A stretch of DNA of 12,465 nt, from NCBI GenBank assembly GCA_039920345.1, contig JBDSDZ010000025.1:1-12465 (forward strand). Reading direction: 5' to 3'. The position numbers and the translations under genes were made by a program. Below the pieces are notes generated by a model. The model was not told where the DNA came from, searched no databases, and saw only the letters and a list, made by a program, of their open reading frames with translations. Origin of the DNA: Croceibacterium_A sp039920345. GTDB lineage: Bacteria > Pseudomonadota > Alphaproteobacteria > Sphingomonadales > Sphingomonadaceae. Positions 7,082 to 12,465 of this stretch are shown here, one piece after another (the first letter of the stretch is position 1; each line of letters begins with the position of its first letter).

Positions 7082-8350
7082 GTGACTCAACAGGCCGTGC
7101 GGGATCGCGGCGCTGAACGGACAGGTCCGCTGAACTACGAACACATCTTCGACCAGGCGATCCAGCGCCTCCACGGTGAAGGGCGCTACCGCGTCTTCAT
7201 CGATATCCTGCGCAACAAGGGCGCATACCCAGACGCGCGTTGTTTTGCCGGGCACAATGGACCCAAGCCGATCACCGTGTGGTGCTCGAACGATTACTTG
7301 GCGATGGGCCAGCACCCCAAGGTGATCGAGGCGATGGAAGAGGCGCTGCACAATGTCGGTGCCGGCAGCGGCGGCACCCGCAACATCGGCGGCAACACGC
7401 ATTATCACATCCAGCTTGAGCAGGAACTGGCCGACCTGCACGGCAAGGAATCGGCCTTGCTGTTTACCAGCGGCTACGTTTCCAACGACGCCACGCTGTC
7501 CACCCTCGCCCGCCTGCTGCCCGGCTGCGTGATCTTCTCGGACGAGATGAACCACGCCAGCATGATCGCTGGCATCCGCAATTCGGGGTGCGAAAAGCGT
7601 ATCTTCCGCCACAACGACGCCGGCCATCTGGAAGAGCTGCTGGCCGCCGAAGATCCCGCCGTGCCCAAGCTGATCGCGTTCGAAAGCGTCTATTCGATGG
7701 ATGGCGACGTGGCCCCAGTGCACGCGTTCTGCGACCTGGCGGAAAAGTACAATGCGCTGACTTACATCGACGAAGTCCATGCCGTCGGCATGTATGGCCC
7801 GCGCGGCGGCGGCATTTCGGAGCGGGATAAAGCCGCGCACCGGATCGACATCATTGAAGGCACGCTGGGCAAGGCCTTTGGCGTGATGGGCGGCTACATC
7901 GCGGCTGATGCCAAGATCGTCGATTGCATCCGCAGCTATGCGCCTGGTTTCATCTTCACCACCTCGCTGTCGCCGGTTCTGGTGGCGGGCGTGCTGGCGG
8001 CGGTACGGCACCTCAAATCGAGTTCCGCCGAACGTGAGGCGCAGCAGGCCAGCGCCGCGCTGCTCAAGCACTTGTTCCGCGACGCCGGGCTGCCGGTGAT
8101 GGAATCGACCACCCACATCGTTCCGCTGATGGTCGGCGACCCGGTGCGGGCGAAGAAGATCAGCGACATCCTGCTCGCTGAATACGGCGTCTATGTGCAG
8201 CCAATCAATTTCCCGACGGTGCCACGCGGTACCGAACGCCTGCGCTTCACGCCCGGCCCGGCGCACAGCGAAGCAATGATGAAGGCGCTCACCAGCGCAC
8301 TCGTCGAAATCTGGGATAGGCTCGACCTGCAACTGCGGGAAGCCGCCTGA
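7082..8350 (+). CDS. hemA: 5-aminolevulinate synthase
   Basis: A 422-residue PLP enzyme that condenses glycine and succinyl-CoA to 5-aminolevulinate, the committed step of heme (and, in phototrophs, bacteriochlorophyll) synthesis by the Shemin route of alphaproteobacteria. The Schiff-base lysine is Lys264 in EGTLGKAFGVMGGYIA. Cofactor-binding residues are seen in SDEMNHASM (about 153-161) and YIDEVHAVG (Asp230, His233). The N-terminal block RYRVFIDILRNKG...NGPKPITVWCSNDYL is typical of sphingomonad enzymes, and GAGSGGTRNIGG lines the substrate site. The GTG at 7082 is the first usable conventional start and gives a 17-residue leader. Relatives usually begin right before the NYEHIF segment, where this sequence has CTG, so the true start is uncertain. 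The downstream kinase gene begins at or just after its stop. Confidence 0.96.
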   Translation: MTQQAVRDRGAERTGPLNYEHIFDQAIQRLHGEGRYRVFIDILRNKGAYPDARCFAGHNGPKPITVWCSNDYLAMGQHPKVIEAMEEALHNVGAGSGGTRNIGGNTHYHIQLEQELADLHGKESALLFTSGYVSNDATLSTLARLLPGCVIFSDEMNHASMIAGIRNSGCEKRIFRHNDAGHLEELLAAEDPAVPKLIAFESVYSMDGDVAPVHAFCDLAEKYNALTYIDEVHAVGMYGPRGGGISERDKAAHRIDIIEGTLGKAFGVMGGYIAADAKIVDCIRSYAPGFIFTTSLSPVLVAGVLAAVRHLKSSSAEREAQQASAALLKHLFRDAGLPVMESTTHIVPLMVGDPVRAKKISDILLAEYGVYVQPINFPTVPRGTERLRFTPGPAHSEAMMKALTSALVEIWDRLDLQLREAA

Positions 8351-8469
8351 CGAGCATCATTCCGGACCTTGGCACCGGCGCGGTAACGCGGCCGCGCCTG
8401 CCGTCCAATCTTTGGTTCAACCGGCTGAGCGACGCGGTCAGGCGGGGATTCCAGTACAGTTCCGGGCGG

Positions 8470-10071
8470 ATGATCGCGCTGACCCGGATGGTGCTGGCAA
8501 CCATCTTCCTGCTCGCCTTGCTGATCGACCCGACACGGCCAGCACGCAGCGAGATTGCAAGCTACGGCGTACTGGTCGCTTACATGGTTCTGGCGGTGCT
8601 GCTGCTGGTCCTGTCGTGGCGCAGCTGGTGGTGGGATTACCGGTTGGCATGGCCGGTGATGCTTATCGACATCGCCGCCTTTCTCGCGGCGGTCGTGATC
8701 AGCGAAGGGCGGGCGAGTGATTTCACCAGCCCGTTCCTGGCCTTCTTCGCCTTCCTGATGCTGGCCGCGACGATCCGCTGGGATTGGCGAGTCACCGTGC
8801 TTACCGGAGTGGCAGTGACCGGCTGCTACCTTTTGATCGGCCTGTACATCGCCGGCGTCGATGCCGAATTCGACGTGTACCGCTTCGGCCGGCGGGTGGT
8901 TTACATGCTCGTGCTGACCCTGGTGCTGGTGTGGTTCGGGCTGCAGCGGCGCGAACAGGCGATTGAGCGTTTCGTCGATTTGCCGGGCGATCCCGGAGAC
9001 ACGGGCCACCTGCTCGAACAAGGCCTGCGCTTTGCGGTTGCGGAAGCCAACGCCCAGCGCGCCGCTATCGCGTGGGCCGATTATGACGAACCGAACGTCA
9101 GCGTGCGGACATACGGGTTCGAGATCCAGGCCCAAAGCCTGGGTCCGGAGGAATTCGACGCCGATCGCGGTTTCCTGCGCAATGCGCAGCTGTACAATAT
9201 CGCGCGCGACCGCGCGCTTGTGGCCCGGCGCGACGCGCGCCCGTTTTCACGCCCCGGCCAGATCGACAATGGCTTTGCCACCTTCTGCGAGGTCAACGAA
9301 GGCGTGGCCTTGCCGCTGATCGGCGTGACCGGCCGCGGTATGTTGCTACTGGCTGAAATCGAAGGCTTGAGCGTTGACCACATTGGCCTTGGCACATTGC
9401 TGGCGCGCGAGATCACGACGGCGTTCGATCGCCAGGCCGCACTGACACTGGCCAACGCCGCTGCGCTCGCCCGCGTGCGGGATTCGCTCGCCCGCGACCT
9501 CCACGATACCGTGGCGCAGTCGCTCGCTGGCACTTCGCTGCGGCTCGAAGGCCTGCGGACGTGGATCCGCAAGGGCGGTGATCCGGAACAGGAAATCCAG
9601 GCGATCAAGCAATCCCTTCGTGACGAGCAGCGCCGCGTCCGTTCGCTGATCGCCCGGCTACGGCTGGGCAACCGGGGCGACGAACTGGTCACGCTCGCCC
9701 CGGCGATCCGCCCCGTACTCAATTCCCTGTCGCTGCAATGGCGAGTGAGCACGCGGCTCGATCAACCCGACGCCGCGATCGCCGTCCCCGCTTCGCACGT
9801 GCACGAAATCGTGCAGGTCTTGCGCGAAGCGGTGGCTAACGCCGTGCGGCATGGGCAGGCTGGCGAAATTGTGCTGTCTGTGGGCCGTGCCGCGAGCGAA
9901 CTGCAGTTGACGATCATCGATGACGGCAGCGGATTCCCAAGCGGCGACGCCGGCCCTGGCCCGTGGTCGATCAGCGAACGGATCGACAAGTTGAACGGCA
10001 AGCTCGATATCGCGACCAGCCCTGCTGGAACCAAGCTGGAAATCGCCATACCCATCGGAGAAACGCCATGA
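8470..10071 (+). CDS. Membrane sensor histidine kinase, NarL/DesK (HisKA_3) type
   Basis: 533 residues from the ATG at 8470. Six hydrophobic segments occupy about 1-20, 32-49, 59-77, 86-103, 109-129 and 142-158, forming a membrane sensor region. A ~165-residue linker, possibly GAF-like, leads to the dimerisation/phosphoacceptor domain with His345 in LARDLHDTVAQSL. The ATPase domain has the N-box LREAVANAVRHG (Asn457) and the G1 motif IIDDGSGF (484-488), but the usual GLxGMRER segment reads GPWSISER (497-504), an unusual G2 region. It presumably phosphorylates the response regulator whose ATG overlaps its stop. The frame remains open for about 40 codons upstream to the hemA stop and looks coding there (RLPSNLWFNRLSDAVRRGFQ), so the protein may start at a CTG at 8347. 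The stimulus is unknown. Confidence 0.9.
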   Translation: MIALTRMVLATIFLLALLIDPTRPARSEIASYGVLVAYMVLAVLLLVLSWRSWWWDYRLAWPVMLIDIAAFLAAVVISEGRASDFTSPFLAFFAFLMLAATIRWDWRVTVLTGVAVTGCYLLIGLYIAGVDAEFDVYRFGRRVVYMLVLTLVLVWFGLQRREQAIERFVDLPGDPGDTGHLLEQGLRFAVAEANAQRAAIAWADYDEPNVSVRTYGFEIQAQSLGPEEFDADRGFLRNAQLYNIARDRALVARRDARPFSRPGQIDNGFATFCEVNEGVALPLIGVTGRGMLLLAEIEGLSVDHIGLGTLLAREITTAFDRQAALTLANAAALARVRDSLARDLHDTVAQSLAGTSLRLEGLRTWIRKGGDPEQEIQAIKQSLRDEQRRVRSLIARLRLGNRGDELVTLAPAIRPVLNSLSLQWRVSTRLDQPDAAIAVPASHVHEIVQVLREAVANAVRHGQAGEIVLSVGRAASELQLTIIDDGSGFPSGDAGPGPWSISERIDKLNGKLDIATSPAGTKLEIAIPIGETP

Positions 10072-10700
10072 CCACCGTGCTTCTTGCCGACGACCACCCG
10101 TTCATGCGGGCTGGTGTTGAAGCCGTGCTGCGAGGCTCTCCGTTTGAAATCGTCGCCACGGCCGCCAGCGGCGCAGAAGCGCTGGTGCGTCTGGCTGAAG
10201 TTGATCCGGAACTTTGCATCTTCGATGTTCGCATGCCCGCCCCAAATGGCATCGAAGTCCTGCAAACGATGCGCAAGCAGGGTGACCAGCGGCCCGTCGT
10301 TCTACTGACGGCGGAACTGGAAGACGCAGCGCTAATCTCCGCCGTCCAGGCCGGGGTCAACGGCATCGTCCTCAAGGATGTCGCGGAAGACGCACTGCTC
10401 GATTGCCTGGAGGCGGTGAGCGAAGGCCGCAGGGCCGTCCCCACCGACCTGCTGCAGCGGGCGCTCGACCTGTCTATGCGCGGAGAACCAAAGCACCCGC
10501 TGGCAAGCCTAACTCCGCGCGAGAAGCAGATTTCCGAACACGTCGGCCAGGGGATGCGCAATCGCGATATCGCCGCCGCCCTCGGCATGTCGGAAGGCAC
10601 GGTGAAGGTTTACCTGCACACGATCTACCAGAAGCTGAATATCGAAAATCGTACCGAGCTGGCGCTGATCACCCATGGGCGGCGCGGCGTGTCGCTTTAA
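10068..10700 (+). CDS. NarL/FixJ-type response regulator
   Basis: 210 residues from the ATG at 10068, preceded by GGAG about 8 bases upstream and overlapping the kinase stop as ATGA. The receiver domain (about 1-118) has acidic Asp8 and Asp9, phosphoacceptor Asp53 in CIFDVRMPAPNG, Thr81 and Lys103 in IVLKDV, a complete phosphorylation site. The C-terminal LuxR-type HTH (about 148-204) shows LTPREKQISEHVGQGMRN and IAAALGMSEGTVKVYLHTIY, with recognition helix EGTVKVYLHTIYQKL. It is a cytoplasmic transcription factor, almost certainly the partner of the adjacent kinase. It is the last gene of the plus-strand block, converging on the glycosyltransferase remnant. Target genes cannot be deduced; the hemA promoter and its own operon are reasonable candidates. 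Confidence 0.95.
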   Translation: MTTVLLADDHPFMRAGVEAVLRGSPFEIVATAASGAEALVRLAEVDPELCIFDVRMPAPNGIEVLQTMRKQGDQRPVVLLTAELEDAALISAVQAGVNGIVLKDVAEDALLDCLEAVSEGRRAVPTDLLQRALDLSMRGEPKHPLASLTPREKQISEHVGQGMRNRDIAAALGMSEGTVKVYLHTIYQKLNIENRTELALITHGRRGVSL

Positions 10701-10794
10701 CTTTGGTTCGCCAATTTTCAGCCGTTAGACAAATATCCCAACGGTTTGGGCCGGGCTAACAAACTCTGGCTAGCCGCTTCCAAGCGCGGATGGT

Positions 10795-10838
10795 GCCGGG
10801 CGATCTTAAGGGGGGGCAATCCCAAGAGGGCGCCCGGC
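10795..10838. terminator. Possible stem-loop between convergent genes
   Basis: GCCGGGCG (10795-10802) and CGCCCGGC (10831-10838) form an exact 8-bp inverted repeat around a 28-base loop containing a run of seven G. It lies about 95 bases beyond the response regulator stop and 33 bases beyond the end of the convergent glycosyltransferase. The stem is GC-rich and could act in both directions, but no T-tract follows, so a terminator role is uncertain. Apart from this, 10701-10870 shows nothing recognisable. Confidence 0.3.
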
Positions 10839-10870
10839 CAAACCTCCCACAGTAGGGCTAATCGTCCGCT

Positions 10871-12085
10871 TCAGGCAAACGCCGCGGCTTGCGCTCGTGC
10901 GGCATGCGAGCTTTGGAAATGCGGCTCGCAGGTGGACCAGAAGCTGCCCCAGTTGAGCCGTCTCTGGCTATCAGCGAACGCGGCTTCTGACATTGCCCGG
11001 TAGCGCACAGGATCAGCCCCCAGCGCGAGGACTTGCTGCGCCAGGTGCTCGGGATCGGCATCGAGGTCGACGAGCATACCGGTTTCCGGGCGGATGAGGT
11101 CGCGAACACCGCCCACACGGCCACCGATAAGTGGTAAGGCCATGGCTGCAAGCTTCGGCGAATGAAAGGCCGAAAGCTTCTGCCCGTGACGGCAGGAAGA
11201 AGAACGAACAGCGCGCGGCTATCGCCTGCACATGATCAATGCCCGCTTTCGCGCGCAAATCGACAAAGCCATAAAACGTGCTCAGCCTGTCGCTGGCGGC
11301 GGGAAAGTTTGCGGACCGCTCAACCCCCACAAAATGGGCATGAACAGGCACACCGCTGTCTGATATCGCCTGGCATGTGCGCACGACCAATTGGCCATTC
11401 TTGCGCCCCCATTCCTTGCCGACAAACAGGAACTCAAGCCGGTCTTGCGCCATGCGCCGGTCGATGGTGGTGGCGAGGTTGCCTGGAACAATTGCAATCC
11501 CAGGACTGCCGCCGAAGGCGATGCGCACAACACGGTTAGCGGCCATTCCATAAAAGTCGCGCGCGTTCCGCTCTGTCGATTGTGACGGCACGATCAGCAG
11601 GCCCTGCTTGGCGAGCGCTTCGCGTTCCTTGGAGTTAGCTTCGACGACGTAGAATGGATCGACCCGTCGATCCGCGAAATAGGTGCGGATGTATTCGTCG
11701 ATCAGGATGTCGACGCAGGCAATTTTGCTCATCGGGTGATCGAGATCGGCAAACAGCCAGGTGTTTGGTGAAAACAGGCAGTCGTAGCGATTGCCTGAAG
11801 TATTGAGGTGTCGCGCCACGGCATCGGCATAGGAGCGGCTGTTGCGACGGTTGCATTCTGTGCCGCAGGGGCTCCCTGTCAGTTCAGAAGCACCTTGCGT
11901 GCCGTGCACCAGCCCATCCTCGCTGGCGGAGTGAGCAAGACATCGACTTCGTGCCCTTGGGCAAGCATTTGCGTAAGAATGCCATGTGGCCGACCCGACT
12001 GGACGTGCGGGTTACGTGGGTCGAGATGAAGAGCGTAAAGCAGCCGCATGGCTCCGCCCCCCTGACCCAGGGCGATGATACGCAT
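10871..12085 (-). pseudogene. GT4-family glycosyltransferase interrupted by two frameshifts
   Basis: Three pieces in two frames line up as one ~390-residue glycosyltransferase. Piece A, from ATG 12085 or more likely 12049, gives the N-terminal nucleotide-fold start MRLLYALHLDPRNPHVQSG and runs into TGA at 11881-11879. Piece B, in the next frame from about 11880 to 11140, holds most of the protein: LEFLFVGKEWGRKNGQLVV (sugar-nucleotide domain start) and LPSRAEAFGLSFAEACSHGL, the E-x7-E motif of GT4 retaining enzymes. Piece C continues as LPLIGGRVGGVRDLIRPETG and ends at TGA 10873-10871. Joining B to C needs removal of one C in GGCC at 11138-11141; A to B needs one missing base (or two extra) near 11880-11905. 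The expected role is sugar transfer from a nucleotide donor in a glycan pathway; acceptor unknown. The shifts could be real decay or sequencing error. The region looks more AT-rich than its neighbours. Confidence 0.8.
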
Positions 12086-12243
12086 CGGTGCCGCAAAACG
12101 CCAACATTTATCAACTTGGACAGCCGGCGAAGTCCCGGACCACGGTGCCGAACAGCGCGAGCTCCCAATGCGTTTTAGTGACCCGCCTTACGCGCCGGAG
12201 TGCATCAGCCTGATCCAGTTGAAAACGCGCAGCGACGCGCCGC

Positions 12244-12465
12244 TTAACGCAGGCTGACGACGTTATCGCTAACGCGCTTGTCGACCTGTTCTCCGGTGTA
12301 GAGGCTGACCATGGGCTCATCGCTGCAGACCACGGCCTCAGCGGCACCGAAGCCGTTGAAACCGGTCTTCATCGCCGCGCCATAGGCACCCAGCATGCCG
12401 ATCTCGATATAGTCGCCGGCCTGGATGTCGGCCGGGAGCATGAAGGGGCCCTTCATGTAATCGGC
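12244..12465 (-). CDS. Type III PLP-dependent ornithine/lysine-type decarboxylase, C-terminal end
   Basis: The frame is open from the right edge to TAA at 12246-12244 and encodes the last 73 residues. DYMKGPFMLPADIQAGDYIE followed by IGMLGAYGAAMKTGFNGFG is the C-terminal beta-barrel signature of fold-type III (alanine-racemase-like) ornithine, lysine or arginine decarboxylases; the GAYG...FNGF segment lies at the substrate/dimer interface. Such enzymes make putrescine or cadaverine in the cytoplasm. The PLP lysine and the substrate-defining residues are outside the window, so ornithine versus lysine preference cannot be decided. It runs on the same strand as the glycosyltransferase remnant, 158 bases upstream of it. 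That spacer (12086-12243) shows no convincing gene. Confidence 0.88.
   Translation of the reverse strand, partial: ADYMKGPFMLPADIQAGDYIEIGMLGAYGAAMKTGFNGFGAAEAVVCSDEPMVSLYTGEQVDKRVSDNVVSLR

Noticed and set aside
6602..8332. Long open frame (576 codons) on the minus strand opposite murI and hemA
   Set aside because: It runs antisense to two genes with full catalytic motifs. Its translation is low-complexity, rich in Arg/His/Gln/Gly, and shows no recognisable domain; it is a by-product of GC-rich codon use.
8191..9135. 314-codon minus-strand frame opposite hemA and the kinase
   Set aside because: It is antisense to membrane helices of the kinase, which gives a polar repetitive product with no recognisable domain.
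10795..10838. Definite intrinsic terminator for the response regulator
   Set aside because: The stem is perfect, but the loop is 28 bases and no T-run follows; listed only as a possibility.
12111..12347. Short minus-strand frame (78 codons) across the decarboxylase/glycosyltransferase gap
   Set aside because: More than a third overlaps the decarboxylase end in another frame, and the rest has no motif or ribosome site.
1..12465. CRISPR, tRNA, rRNA, insertion sequence or prophage
   Set aside because: No regularly spaced direct repeats, cloverleaf-like sequence, transposase motif or phage gene was seen on either strand.

Overview
The window reads as a chromosomal segment of a high-GC alphaproteobacterium, most likely a member of the Sphingomonadales (Erythrobacter/Novosphingobium-like). 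The basis is the gene content (a Shemin-pathway 5-aminolevulinate synthase with an NGPKPITVWCSNDYLAMGQHP-type N-terminus, and the plsY-dprA-topA order), the base composition, and a CTTGTCGAA/TTCGACAAG inverted repeat of the kind scattered through sphingomonad genomes. This placement is an inference from family resemblance; no 16S or database comparison was possible.

Layout. Positions 6114 down to 1 on the minus strand form one tightly packed block: plsY (lipid acyltransferase), dprA (ssDNA/RecA loader), an uncharacterised five-helix membrane protein, topA (topoisomerase I), a 59-residue helix-turn-helix-like protein, and the N-terminal two thirds of a DHA2-family drug-efflux MFS transporter cut by the window edge. 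plsY/dprA and topA/HTH each share an ATGA stop-start overlap. Divergent from plsY, on the plus strand, lie murI (glutamate racemase), hemA (ALA synthase), and a two-component pair: a membrane sensor kinase of the NarL/DesK (HisKA_3) type and a LuxR-type response regulator, again joined by an ATGA overlap. A convergent minus-strand region follows (12085-10871) encoding a GT4-family glycosyltransferase that is interrupted by two frameshifts. At the right edge is the C-terminal end of a type III PLP-dependent ornithine/lysine-type decarboxylase on the minus strand.

How the parts fit. Most genes are core housekeeping: phospholipid initiation, DNA processing and topology, peptidoglycan precursor supply and tetrapyrrole synthesis. 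The parts that deserve attention are the small HTH protein translationally coupled to topA, start codons of hemA and the sensor kinase that appear not to be ATG, a kinase with a remodelled G2 region in its ATPase domain, a perfect 7-bp palindrome at the murI/hemA junction, and the frameshifted glycosyltransferase in a stretch that looks more AT-rich than its neighbours. I saw no phage genes, IS element, CRISPR array, tRNA or rRNA, and no clear evidence of an entirely new multi-gene system.
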